DNA of 56,994 nt, from the NCBI GenBank assembly GCA_002707645.1, contig PANN01000014.1:6120-63113 (forward strand), written 5' to 3'. A program made the translations under genes and the position numbers. Positions 34,701 to 44,081 of the stretch are shown here, piece by piece. A model generated the notes under the pieces. The model was not told where the DNA came from, searched no databases, and was given only the letters and a program-made list of their open reading frames with translations. The stretch is from Fidelibacterota bacterium (lineage in GTDB: Bacteria > Fidelibacterota > Marinisomatia > SCGC-AAA003-L08 > D37C17). Positions within the stretch are counted from its first letter, which is position 1. The number at the start of each line of letters is the position of its first letter.

Positions 34701-35160
34701 TTATTGTTGCACCATTACTTTTAAACATATCTAATTTTGATAAAATTTCTTCATCATTTAAGGATAGAACTTCTGCACAAAAAATTGCAGAATTTATTGC
34801 TCCTGACTTTCCAACAGACATTGTTGCTACAGGAACACCTTTGGGCATCTGCACTGTTGATAATAGTGAATCTAAGCCATCCATCATACCACCAGGCAAT
34901 GGAACTCCAATAACAGGTAATGTTGTGTTAGCTTTTACTGCGCCTCCTAAATGAGCTGCCATACCAGCGCCACATATTAAAATTGAATAACCATTATCCC
35001 TCGCATTACTTGAAAACTCTGATACTTCTTTTGGATTTCTATGAGCAGACATCACTAGCAGATCTAATTTAATATTAAAATATTTAAAGTAATCCATTGA
35101 TGTTTCAGCTATTTTCCTGTCACTTTCACTACCTATTAAAAACGCAACTTTGTAGTTCAT
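34693..35160 (-). CDS. purE: 5-(carboxyamino)imidazole ribonucleotide mutase
   Basis: PurE rearranges N5-CAIR to CAIR in purine synthesis. The 155-residue sequence has FLIGSESDRK, VMSAHRNPKEV (catalytic His, about 41), ICGAGMAAHLGGAVKANTTLPVIGVP and LLSTVQMPKGVPVATM. Length and motifs are those of class I PurE. purK is not adjacent. It follows a lipoprotein gene by 4 bases. Confidence 0.95.
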   Translation of the reverse strand: MNYKVAFLIGSESDRKIAETSMDYFKYFNIKLDLLVMSAHRNPKEVSEFSSNARDNGYSILICGAGMAAHLGGAVKANTTLPVIGVPLPGGMMDGLDSLLSTVQMPKGVPVATMSVGKSGAINSAIFCAEVLSLNDEEILSKLDMFKSNGATISA

Positions 35161-35164
35161 AATT

Positions 35165-36103
35165 TTATTCCTTTATGTTTTGAAAAATCGACTCTAGTTG
35201 TTTTAACAATAAAATTTTGTCTTTACCTGGATTATTAACGAATCCAGATATATATAATTTAAAATCTTTATAAATATCTTCATAAACATATGTAACAAAA
35301 GGGCCCCCTGTATCGGAGTCTGTATGTTCATAAAGACCTCTTAAAACAATATTAGAATTATATTGCTCCTCAGATCTAAATCTCTCAGGTATAATGACAC
35401 TGGTTAGATTAGATTCATGTAGTAATTTAAGATTTTTAAAATCTTCAATATTATTCTTTTTTACTTTATTGATAACAATCCATCTGTATGGATATCCCCT
35501 TCCAATCCATATCATAGAGCTATTTTTTTTTATTATTTTATAGCTATCATCTATTTTAAGATTAATATTAAACATTTCATGCACTAAGGTATTTATCTGT
35601 TTTGATTTATCTTCCTTATTATAATCATGTAAAATATTTTTACTTATATTTTGATTTATCTCATTTTTAATCCATTTAGAATTAATTGCATTTTGTCTTA
35701 TTAGTTGATCAATATCATGAGCATTTATATAAACCAAAACTTGATTTTTTGAATATAAATCATTTAATGATAATAATTGTTTATTAAATTTATCTAAAAA
35801 CTTATTACTTAATAAATCTATGGTTGAATCTTGCGGAAAATCTAAAGAAAGAATTATCATATTTTTATTAAATTTATTTTTAATAAAATCACTTGGATCA
35901 ATATACTTAATATTGTAGCTGCTCTTCAAAATGGGGGTATAAATACTATCTTTAAAAACTTCAGATATAAAAATATTAACATATTCCCGATCTTCAATAG
36001 ATGATACAATTGTAATGTCATTATATCCTCCTGTACTATCAGGAAGTCTTTTACAAGAAAAAATACACAAAATGAATAATAATATAATTATATTTTTTTG
36101 CAT
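35165..36103 (-). CDS. DUF4837 family lipoprotein
   Basis: The start IIILLFILCIFSCKRLPDSTGG is a lipoprotein signal with the acylated Cys at about 17. The body has SMIWIGRGYPYRWIVI in the middle and IVLRGLYEHTDSDTGGPFVTYVY near residue 260. This fits the DUF4837 lipoproteins common in Bacteroidetes and relatives, whose function is unknown. The 312 residues are near the family length. Its beginning overlaps the methyltransferase gene by 16 bases. Confidence 0.75.
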   Translation of the reverse strand: MQKNIIILLFILCIFSCKRLPDSTGGYNDITIVSSIEDREYVNIFISEVFKDSIYTPILKSSYNIKYIDPSDFIKNKFNKNMIILSLDFPQDSTIDLLSNKFLDKFNKQLLSLNDLYSKNQVLVYINAHDIDQLIRQNAINSKWIKNEINQNISKNILHDYNKEDKSKQINTLVHEMFNINLKIDDSYKIIKKNSSMIWIGRGYPYRWIVINKVKKNNIEDFKNLKLLHESNLTSVIIPERFRSEEQYNSNIVLRGLYEHTDSDTGGPFVTYVYEDIYKDFKLYISGFVNNPGKDKILLLKQLESIFQNIKE

Positions 36104-36909
36104 ACGTAAACAAGTGATGATGATTTTTTAATATTTATGAGCTGATTTACAAAACATCGAAACAGAATTAATATTTTATATAAAGCATTAGTATTTCTAG
36201 ACATAAAAATATTGTAAAAAGTATCAATTTTTAAATTCTTAACTCCTTCTATGGTAAATCCATGCTTTTCTAAAAAAATACTCATTGAATTATAATTGAA
36301 ATGATAAATATGTCTTGGTAAATCATAAGCAGCCCAGTTATTATTCAAATAATCAACTTCCTTACTATCTATATTGGGACATGCAATAAATAAGAAACCA
36401 CTATCAGATAGAATATTATTAACATTTTTAAACACACTATTAATATCGTACATGTGTTCTATTGAATGCCAAATGGTAATCGAATTAAATGATTTTTTAT
36501 TTAATTTTAATAAACTCTTTATATCAGTGTCACAGGGATTAAACTTGTCATAACTTGAAGAAACCCATCCTAAATCATTTAATTTTTTAGAAAAAAAACT
36601 ATCCCCTGAACCAATATCTAAATTATTTTTATTTTTCCCTACATATTCAATTATTATTTTTTTTTTAATATAAAAATTAATATATCTAATAATTTTATAA
36701 ATACTATTTATAAAATTTTTCTTTTTTTGGAAAGGTTTATAATTTTCATTGTAATATTTTCCTATATCAGATTCACTCAATCTAGGATTAAGAAAAACAA
36801 GCGAACATTTTAGACATTTAACTAACGTAAATTTTTTATTATCAAACTCTAAAAGTTTAAAAATATCAAAACTGCTTTTGTTACAAATTATACAATTTGT
36901 ACTTTCCAC
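36088..36909 (-). CDS. Class I SAM-dependent methyltransferase with zinc-ribbon start
   Basis: The 273-residue protein opens with a four-cysteine zinc site (CIICNKS and CLKCSL). Next comes VFLNPRLSESDIGKYYNENY, then a methyltransferase_23-like domain with the SAM motif NLDIGSGDSFFSKKLNDLGW (about 95) and SITIWHSIEHM. This set-up is common for methyltransferases of surface sugar pathways. The neighbouring glycosyltransferase genes support that, but the substrate is unknown. Confidence 0.85.
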   Translation of the reverse strand: MESTNCIICNKSSFDIFKLLEFDNKKFTLVKCLKCSLVFLNPRLSESDIGKYYNENYKPFQKKKNFINSIYKIIRYINFYIKKKIIIEYVGKNKNNLDIGSGDSFFSKKLNDLGWVSSSYDKFNPCDTDIKSLLKLNKKSFNSITIWHSIEHMYDINSVFKNVNNILSDSGFLFIACPNIDSKEVDYLNNNWAAYDLPRHIYHFNYNSMSIFLEKHGFTIEGVKNLKIDTFYNIFMSRNTNALYKILILFRCFVNQLINIKKSSSLVYVCKKI

Positions 36910-37785
36910 TTAAAGCTTTGATCTGTTAAAATACATTAAAAGTGTTGATGATAATATCATTATAATTGATATTAACTGAGCACTTGATAAATCATAATAA
37001 TAAGATGGATTTAATCTAAGAAATTCGATAATAAAACGTGAAAACCCAGCTAAAAAAAGATATTCTAAAAAAACTTGCCCATCATATTTTTTTAATTCTC
37101 TGATTTTAAGCAAGTATAAAAATACTATGAAATAAATTAAAAATTCATACAGTTGTGTAGGGTGAACTTTTATTAAATCTCCAAATTTATAAAAAGGTTT
37201 AACAAGTGAATTAAAAATTTCGGGATGATTATATTGAAATGATTCATAGGTAGTTGGTGGACGACCATTTTTAAATGGAAAAAGCCAAGATATATTTGTT
37301 GGCTTGCCGTAACAACACCCAACGAAAAAACAACCCAATCGTCCTATACCTTGTCCTAAAATTATATATGGTGCAACCCAATCTGATACAATGGTCCATG
37401 TTAATTTTTCTTTATATACATAATATGATACAGAAATAAAACCACCGAAAAGTCCCCCCAAAAAAACCAATCCAGAACCAAATTTATTAATACCCAATAT
37501 TAATAAGTCTAAATTAAAAGTAAATAATCCCTTAAATATCGAAATAAGACCTTGGATATTAGCATATCCATCAGTTTCATAATATTCAATAATGTAAAAA
37601 ATTTTAGCACCAACAATACCACCTATAGCTGCATAAAAAATTATATCTTCAGCTATTTGGCCGTTTTTACCAATAGATATAAGGTACCGTTTTAATAAAA
37701 AATTGTTAACGATAAAGGCCAACATTAACATAAATCCATATGTTGATATTTGAAGAGATCCTATTTGAAATAAAATAGGATACAT
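36910..37785 (-). CDS. lgt: Prolipoprotein diacylglyceryl transferase
   Basis: Lgt transfers diacylglycerol to the lipobox cysteine of prelipoproteins, the first step of lipoprotein maturation. The 291-residue protein has about seven membrane helices. The signature region is GQGIGRLGCFFVGCCYGKPT, with the essential Arg at about 152, and an HPTQLYEFLIYF segment follows near residue 206. It serves the several lipoproteins encoded in this window. It abuts the methyltransferase gene and shares one base with the CPBP gene. Confidence 0.95.
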   Translation of the reverse strand: MYPILFQIGSLQISTYGFMLMLAFIVNNFLLKRYLISIGKNGQIAEDIIFYAAIGGIVGAKIFYIIEYYETDGYANIQGLISIFKGLFTFNLDLLILGINKFGSGLVFLGGLFGGFISVSYYVYKEKLTWTIVSDWVAPYIILGQGIGRLGCFFVGCCYGKPTNISWLFPFKNGRPPTTYESFQYNHPEIFNSLVKPFYKFGDLIKVHPTQLYEFLIYFIVFLYLLKIRELKKYDGQVFLEYLFLAGFSRFIIEFLRLNPSYYYDLSSAQLISIIMILSSTLLMYFNRSKL

Positions 37786-38486
37786 TAAAAAACCGGGACA
37801 GTTACTAGTATAAAATCATAAATTATGTGAGATATCATCGATATACCTAAACCCCTATATAAATAAAGAATACTTAAAAAAATACCACCTATAAATCTAA
37901 CAATAAATGTATATAACATAAAAACATCTCCTGAACTTCCAATATAATGAAATAATGAAAATAAAAAAGATGAAACTAAAACTGAAATAATAAAGGCATA
38001 ATTATAATTAAGAACTTTTATAGTACCTGACAAAAAAATATTTAATAAAATTAGTCTAAATAATATTTCTTCCCAAATCCCTGCACCTAAACATGAGTAA
38101 AACATAAAAGTATAATCGTAGAGAAAATATGAATTATTATAATTAAAAAAAGAAAATCCGTTTAAAATTATTACTAAAATAAATCCAAATAAAATACCTT
38201 CTAAAAACATAAAAAAAATATAGCTGATTTTAAATTCGTAAATATTTTTATTGAAATTATATAGTATATATAATAAAATAAAAATTAAAAGAATATTATT
38301 ATATGTTAAAAAAGTGTTTTGTGTTAAAATTGATAAAAAATCTCTTAATATTATATCAGCGGAATTTCTAATTACATAATCTGTCGTATCGAATAAAAAA
38401 AAAGCCAAAACTTCGTACATTAAAAAAAAAGGAAAGATAAATAATATTGATATTAGATTATTTTTTGTATAATTATAATATTTCAT
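37785..38486 (-). CDS. CPBP family intramembrane metalloprotease
   Basis: The 233-residue polytopic membrane protein has the two CPBP/Abi motifs: EEILFR (about 138) and FSLFHYIG (about 175). A final SMISHIIYDFILV helix carries another metal-binding His. Members process CAAX-like or other membrane substrates; some give bacteriocin immunity. Nothing here identifies the substrate. It sits between lepA and lgt in one operon. Confidence 0.85.
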   Translation of the reverse strand: MKYYNYTKNNLISILFIFPFFLMYEVLAFFLFDTTDYVIRNSADIILRDFLSILTQNTFLTYNNILLIFILLYILYNFNKNIYEFKISYIFFMFLEGILFGFILVIILNGFSFFNYNNSYFLYDYTFMFYSCLGAGIWEEILFRLILLNIFLSGTIKVLNYNYAFIISVLVSSFLFSLFHYIGSSGDVFMLYTFIVRFIGGIFLSILYLYRGLGISMISHIIYDFILVTVPVF

Positions 38487-38491
38487 TTACT

Positions 38492-40291
38492 TTAGTTATC
38501 AGACTTAAGGATAGCAAGAAATGCTTCCTGTGGTAATTGAACATTTCCAATTTGTTTCATTCTCTTCTTGCCTGCTTTTTGTTTTTCTAATAATTTTCTT
38601 TTCCTAGATATATCACCACCATAACATTTTGCTGTAACATTTTTTCTAAGTGCTTTTACTGTTTCTCTAGCAATAACTTTTTGACCTATTGTTGCTTGTA
38701 TTGGTATTTCAAATTGATGCCTATCAATTTCAGATTTCAATCTTTTACATAATACTCTACCTTTTGAATAAGAATTATCTTTATGAACGATTATACTTAG
38801 TGCATCAACAATCTCAGTAGCAACCTTAACATCAAGCTTAACCAAAGCACCTGGTTTGCTTTCGATTAGTTCATAATCAAGAGATGCGTAACCTTTAGAA
38901 GTTGACTTTAGATTCTCAAAAAAATCAAATATAATTTCTGCTAATGGCATTTCAAAAACTAGCTGAACTCTATCAACAGATAAATAATTAGTTGATAAAT
39001 ATTTACCTCTATGATTGGTACAGAGATTCATAATATTTCCTATGTATTCTTTTGGAACAATGATTTCTGATTTAATGTAAGGTTCAAATATTTTATCAAT
39101 TTCATTTGATGTTGGCATTTCAGAAGGATTATCTACTAAAGTTTCCGTTCCGTCTTTAAGTAAAATATTATAACTAACATTAGGACATGTAGTAATTAAA
39201 TCTATATTAAATTCTCTTTCTAGTCTTTCTTGAACAATTTCCATATGTAAAGGTCCTAAAAACCCACATCTAAATCCAAAACCTAAAGCTAAAGATGTAT
39301 TTGGTTCATAAGTTAAAGATGAATCGTTTAATTTAAGTCTATCAAGACTAACTTTTAAATCTTCATAATCTTTAGAATCTATTGGATACAAACCACTAAA
39401 GACCATAGGTTTAACTATCTTGTAACCTGGTAATGATTTCTCGCAAGGATTATCTTTTGTAGTTATTGTATCACCAACTTTAATATTTGATACATCTTTA
39501 ATATTAAGTATTAAATAACCTACATCCCCATCACATAGTATATCTTTTTTAACTCTATCTATTTGCAAGATACCAACTTCTAATATTTCATGATTAGCAT
39601 GGTAATTGAAAAATTTTGCAATCATACCTCTTTTAACTAAGCCTGAAAATACCCTAACGTAAATTATGACTCCTCTATATTGATCAAAATATGAATCAAA
39701 AATCAATGCTGAGAAAGAGGATTGATTTTGACTTGTAGGTGAAGGTATATTTTGAATAACTTTTGGAAAAATTTTCTCAACGCCAGTACCATCTTTTGAG
39801 CTAATGTACATTATGTCACTTTTATTACAACCAAGCAACTCTATGATTTGAGTCTCTGCTGACTCTATATCTGCATTTTTCATATCGATTTTATTTATAA
39901 CTGGAATTATTTCCAAATCAGATTCAATAGCTAAATAGGTATTAGATACAGTTTGAGCCTCGACTCCTTGAGTACAATCAATTAATAATAAAGCGCCTTC
40001 ACAAGCTGCCATACTTCTTGATACTTCATAGGTGAAATCAACATGACCTGGCGTATCAATTAAATTAATTTTATATGAAATATTTTCATAGTTGTAATAC
40101 ATTTGAATTGGATGAGATTTAATTGTTATTCCACGTTCTTGCTCAATATCCATATTATCTAAAACTTGATTGTTATAAATTGTTTTATCTAATGTTTGAG
40201 TTAGCTCTAATAGTCTATCAGCTAAGGTCGACTTTCCATGATCAATATGAGCAATAATACAGAAATTTCTAATATGTGATAATTTCGTCAT
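38492..40291 (-). CDS. lepA: Elongation factor 4 (LepA)
   Basis: LepA is a translational GTPase that acts on stalled or assembling ribosomes. The GTPase motifs are AHIDHGKSTLADRLLE (G1), EQERGITIKSHP (G2), DTPGHVDFTYEVSRS (G3) and NKIDM (G4). The LepA-specific C-terminal domain has the GGDISRKRKLLEKQKAGKKRMK stretch near the end. The 599 residues equal the usual length. It starts 9 bases after the trkH stop. Confidence 0.97.
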   Translation of the reverse strand: MTKLSHIRNFCIIAHIDHGKSTLADRLLELTQTLDKTIYNNQVLDNMDIEQERGITIKSHPIQMYYNYENISYKINLIDTPGHVDFTYEVSRSMAACEGALLLIDCTQGVEAQTVSNTYLAIESDLEIIPVINKIDMKNADIESAETQIIELLGCNKSDIMYISSKDGTGVEKIFPKVIQNIPSPTSQNQSSFSALIFDSYFDQYRGVIIYVRVFSGLVKRGMIAKFFNYHANHEILEVGILQIDRVKKDILCDGDVGYLILNIKDVSNIKVGDTITTKDNPCEKSLPGYKIVKPMVFSGLYPIDSKDYEDLKVSLDRLKLNDSSLTYEPNTSLALGFGFRCGFLGPLHMEIVQERLEREFNIDLITTCPNVSYNILLKDGTETLVDNPSEMPTSNEIDKIFEPYIKSEIIVPKEYIGNIMNLCTNHRGKYLSTNYLSVDRVQLVFEMPLAEIIFDFFENLKSTSKGYASLDYELIESKPGALVKLDVKVATEIVDALSIIVHKDNSYSKGRVLCKRLKSEIDRHQFEIPIQATIGQKVIARETVKALRKNVTAKCYGGDISRKRKLLEKQKAGKKRMKQIGNVQLPQEAFLAILKSDN

Positions 40292-40300
40292 TTAATATAA

Positions 40301-41770
40301 TTATTTAAAAAATATTCTACTTATTAAAACCATTACAGTAAATATTTCTAATCTACCTAAAAGCATACAAAATGTAGAAATAATCTTTACGGTATTTGGT
40401 AAATGACCCCAGTTATCAAAAGGACCAATAGAACCAAGACCAGGTCCAATATTACCAATTGAGGATGCTGATATTGAGATAGCAGAAATAAGATCGATAT
40501 TATAGAAAGATATGAAAACAGTAAATATTACAAAAATCATTATATAAAAAAGATAAAACCCTAAAGTATTTTTAATTATATCTTCATTAATAATTTTTTT
40601 TCCAATTTTTATATTATACACAACATTTGGATGTATTAATCTTTTTATTTCAAAATAAATATATTTGAATATCACCAATGTTCGTATAATTTTTATACCT
40701 CCAGTTGTTGAACCAGCAGAAGCTCCAATAAAAAAAAGGAAAAAACATAGCGCTATACTAAGATTAGGCCACACTTCAAAATTTTCAGTGGTAAATCCAG
40801 TGGTAGATAACAAGGAAACAGTAGTAAAAGCAGCATGTCTAATACCTTCAAAGCTACTTAAATAAACACTATTAATAATAAGATTAAATGATATTATTAC
40901 TGTAATAGCTAAAAACAAAAAAGCATAAAACTTAAATTCTTCATCTTTGAAATATTTAAATTTAAATTTTCCTAAAAAAATATAATGTAAAGTAAAATTA
41001 GTGGCAGATATAAACATAAAAAGAATAATGGTCCATTCGATTAATGAGCTGTTGAAATAAGCTATACTATTAGAATGTGTTGAAAAACCACCAGTTGACA
41101 CAGTTGAAAATGAATGACATAGCGAATCAAAAAAAGACATACCAAAAAAATATAATAATATTGTTTCTAAAATAGTAAAAGTTATATAAATAGACCACAA
41201 TAATTTTGCAGTCTGTTTTATTCTTGGAGTTATTTTATCAGCTGTAGGACCTGCAACTTCCGCTCTAAATAACTGAACACCACCTATTCCAAGCAGTGGT
41301 AATAGAGCTATACTGAATACAATTATACCCATACCACCTAAGAACTGCGTAAAGCTACGCCAAAACAATAGCCCATATCCAAGGGATTCAATTTTAAGGC
41401 TATTTTCCCCAAATATTGTTGCACCTGTTGTTGTAAATCCTGACATTGATTCAAAATAACAATCTACAAAACTTAGACTATTTTGTGAAAAGTAAAATGG
41501 GAGTGAACCAAATAATCCAATTAGCAACCATCCTATAGTAACTATTGTGAAAGCATCAACTGAAGAAACATCGTTTATATTTTCACTAAAAAAATAACTA
41601 CTTAAATAAACTAGAAGAGATAAAAACAACGTTATTGATATTGAATAAAAAAAGGAAATTAATACCTCCGTTTCATTGTAGTATAGTGACCATAAGACTG
41701 AAGGTAACATTGAAAATGCAAGGAAGCATAAAAGCATTCCTAAAATCTTCAAAATTTTATTATTTAACAT
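40301..41770 (-). CDS. trkH: TrkH family potassium uptake protein
   Basis: TrkH is the membrane part of the Trk K+ uptake system. The 489 residues have four membrane-pore-membrane units. Filter-like segments include MSGFTTTGAT (about 108), STGGFSTH, LLSTTGFTTENF and SIGNIGPGLG, and the gating loop is GGMGIIVFSIALLPLLGIGGVQLF. The partner trkA lies immediately upstream with no spacer, so subunits are made together. Confidence 0.94.
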   Translation of the reverse strand: MLNNKILKILGMLLCFLAFSMLPSVLWSLYYNETEVLISFFYSISITLFLSLLVYLSSYFFSENINDVSSVDAFTIVTIGWLLIGLFGSLPFYFSQNSLSFVDCYFESMSGFTTTGATIFGENSLKIESLGYGLLFWRSFTQFLGGMGIIVFSIALLPLLGIGGVQLFRAEVAGPTADKITPRIKQTAKLLWSIYITFTILETILLYFFGMSFFDSLCHSFSTVSTGGFSTHSNSIAYFNSSLIEWTIILFMFISATNFTLHYIFLGKFKFKYFKDEEFKFYAFLFLAITVIISFNLIINSVYLSSFEGIRHAAFTTVSLLSTTGFTTENFEVWPNLSIALCFFLFFIGASAGSTTGGIKIIRTLVIFKYIYFEIKRLIHPNVVYNIKIGKKIINEDIIKNTLGFYLFYIMIFVIFTVFISFYNIDLISAISISASSIGNIGPGLGSIGPFDNWGHLPNTVKIISTFCMLLGRLEIFTVMVLISRIFFK

Positions 41771-43123
41771 TTACTTAAATAAGCTTTCTATTTTAGATAA
41801 GGACTCAGGATTTAGAAAAATTAGTAATTTATCATTTTCTTCTATTATCGACTTATTCATATTAGGAATTATAATTTCCATGTTTCTTAATATTCCTGCT
41901 AAGCATATATTAACAGGCAAGTCATCAATTGTATAATTTTTAGAAAAATACTTACAACCAGGATTTGCAACAATTTCAAGAGCATCAATATGCATATCTT
42001 CAAAAGGTGTAATATTGATATCTTCACTTTTAGAATGAATAATTTTAAAAACATCATTAACGGCAGAGATATTTTTACTTACAACTGCATCTATACCTAT
42101 TTTTCTCATAGATTTAAAATAATTAGTTGTTGAAACATGCATAATAACTTGTTTTACACCTTTATACTTAGCTATTAAACTAGCTAGCATATTTGTTTTG
42201 TCATTCTCTGTTGTTGCTATAAAGCAATCGATTTCGTGAATTGACTCTGATTCTAGAAACTCTTCATCTAGACCATCACCAACCAATATTAAAGATTCAT
42301 CTAAGGTTTCGCTGTATTTTTTAGCTTTCTCTTTATTTATTTCTAAAACCTTAACATTATAATCATTGCCAAGTGACTTAGCAAGCATTCTTGAAATTTT
42401 CCCAAGCCCTAAAATCATGATATTTTTTACTTTAAAAGTAGTTTTTCCTGTTAGCTTATATAGATCATCAACAGATTCTTTATTACAAGTAAAATATATC
42501 ACATCATTTTTTTGATACAAAGTATCTCCATGAGGTATGAATGTATTATCGTTTCTATAAATTAATGGTGTTTTATGTAACACATATGGATTTGATAAAT
42601 AAACATTATTAATAGTTCTATCAATTAAAGAAGAATTATGATCTAATGTTATTCCTAATAATTTTATTTTATCTTCAAAAAATGATTTAACTTCAACTGC
42701 TGAGGAATCGCGAACTAAGTTCTCAATTTCCATTTGAGCTGATTTCTCTGGGTATATAACATCATCAATTCCGAAGTTTTTTGGAGATACTAAAGCTTTA
42801 GAATGAATATACTCGGTGTTCCTTAAACGGGCGATAATATTCTTTGAACCCATTTTTTTAGCAATTGTTGAAGCAACTAAATTTATTTCATCAATTTTTG
42901 TTAGTGCTAAGAAATAATCAACTTCACTAAAATCAATTGATTGCAAAACTCTTTGTGAACACCCATCACCTTCGATAACTCTTGCATCAATAGTATTTTT
43001 TATACGATTACATTTAATAGGATTTATATCTATAACAGTAAGATTGTAATTCTCTTTTGAAAGAAATTTTGATAAATTGAAACCGACTTCACCGGCTCCC
43101 ACTAAAACAATATTTAATAACAT
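41771..43123 (-). CDS. trkA: Trk system potassium transporter regulatory subunit TrkA
   Basis: TrkA is a cytoplasmic ring protein that gates TrkH in response to nucleotides. The 450 residues contain two RCK modules. The first opens NIVLVGAGEVGFNLSKFLS and shows VIEGDGCSQRVL; the second begins NIMILGLGKISRMLAKSLG near 220 and shows LVGDGLDEEFL. Each Rossmann domain is followed by a TrkA-C domain. A terminator hairpin 20 bases upstream of its ATG separates it from the cohesin/T9SS gene. Confidence 0.94.
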   Translation of the reverse strand: MLLNIVLVGAGEVGFNLSKFLSKENYNLTVIDINPIKCNRIKNTIDARVIEGDGCSQRVLQSIDFSEVDYFLALTKIDEINLVASTIAKKMGSKNIIARLRNTEYIHSKALVSPKNFGIDDVIYPEKSAQMEIENLVRDSSAVEVKSFFEDKIKLLGITLDHNSSLIDRTINNVYLSNPYVLHKTPLIYRNDNTFIPHGDTLYQKNDVIYFTCNKESVDDLYKLTGKTTFKVKNIMILGLGKISRMLAKSLGNDYNVKVLEINKEKAKKYSETLDESLILVGDGLDEEFLESESIHEIDCFIATTENDKTNMLASLIAKYKGVKQVIMHVSTTNYFKSMRKIGIDAVVSKNISAVNDVFKIIHSKSEDINITPFEDMHIDALEIVANPGCKYFSKNYTIDDLPVNICLAGILRNMEIIIPNMNKSIIEENDKLLIFLNPESLSKIESLFK

Positions 43124-43141
43124 AGTTTTTTTATTCTTTAT

Positions 43142-43178
43142 ATAAAAAAAGCCCCCAGCTTTGAACTAGGGGCTTTCT
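43142..43178 (-). terminator. Intrinsic terminator after the cohesin/T9SS gene
   Basis: Minus-strand AAAGCCCCTAG pairs over 11 bp with CTGGGGGCTTT around a TTCAAAG loop, and seven T follow. It lies 19 bases after the stop of the T9SS protein (43197) and just before trkA. It is one of only three clear terminators in the window. Confidence 0.88.
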
Positions 43179-43196
43179 AAAATGAGTATAATTAAT

Positions 43197-43949
43197 TTAT
43201 TTTAATAATGTCATATTTATAACATCAGTAAAGCCAGGAGCAGTAATTCTTGCGAAATACTGACCACTTGCAACACTACTTGCATCCCAATTAAATGTAT
43301 AACCTTGAGCTGCATCTAACATTCCATTGTGTAAACTTGCTACTTTACGTCCTTGTAAATCGTAAACAGTAACATCAACAACACCAGCATTAGCTAAGTC
43401 AAATTCTATTGTTGTTGTTGGATTAAATGGATTTGGGTAGTTTCCTACAATTGAAGTTTCGTATGGTGATAAACCATCATTTAAATCAAAAGTAAAATCA
43501 ATACTATTATCAATAGCTACCTCTTCACCGTGAGAACCAGCTGCTACGATATTTGAAACAGAAACTAGTGTTGAACCTTTAAAAGAATCAACAGACTCGT
43601 AAGAAAGTTGAATAACTTTTTCTAAATTGTTAGCTTCCAAAATAGCTGTACCACCTAAATCAAACATTATAACTCTAGCTAAACCAGGTTCTTTTATTTT
43701 ACTGTAAACACTCATGTTTGATCTTACATCTGAACCTGAGAATAAATGAGAAATATTATTTTCATTCAATTTTAATTGTGCTGGATCATAATTTACATCA
43801 AACTGTAAACCATATACATCAACACTTGATTCTAATTTTATTTGCAAATCATTTAGATTTGCTTTTTCTACGTTTAATTTAGCATTAGTTGAAACTTGTG
43901 CACCTAAAGCTAAAGAAAGTACTAAACCTATTGTTAAGATATTCTTCAT
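43197..43949 (-). CDS. Secreted cohesin-like protein with T9SS type A sorting domain
   Basis: Residues 1-23 are a signal peptide (MKNILTIGLVLSLALGAQVS). About 30-155 form a cohesin-like beta domain (SSVDVYGLQFDVNYDPAQL, ARVIMFDLGGTAIL and GSTLVSVSNIVAAGSHGEEV). From about 170 there is a T9SS C-terminal sorting domain (NYPNPFNPTTTIEFDLANAG, VTVYDLQGRKV, SGQYFARITAPGF). The protein should cross the outer membrane and be displayed or released. A strong AAGGAG site 7 bases before the ATG, its own terminator and a richer codon choice suggest high expression. The cohesin could bind dockerins such as that on the C10 protease; no binding is shown. Confidence 0.88.
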   Translation of the reverse strand: MKNILTIGLVLSLALGAQVSTNAKLNVEKANLNDLQIKLESSVDVYGLQFDVNYDPAQLKLNENNISHLFSGSDVRSNMSVYSKIKEPGLARVIMFDLGGTAILEANNLEKVIQLSYESVDSFKGSTLVSVSNIVAAGSHGEEVAIDNSIDFTFDLNDGLSPYETSIVGNYPNPFNPTTTIEFDLANAGVVDVTVYDLQGRKVASLHNGMLDAAQGYTFNWDASSVASGQYFARITAPGFTDVINMTLLK

Positions 43950-44081
43950 GTTAAACTCCTTTTTATACTCATTTTATTTTTTAAAAAAATCGTTACAAAA
44001 GCAACATCATTAAATTAAAAGATAATATTAATATATACAAATTATTTATTCCTTATATTTGTAACAATATATTTCATGAAT

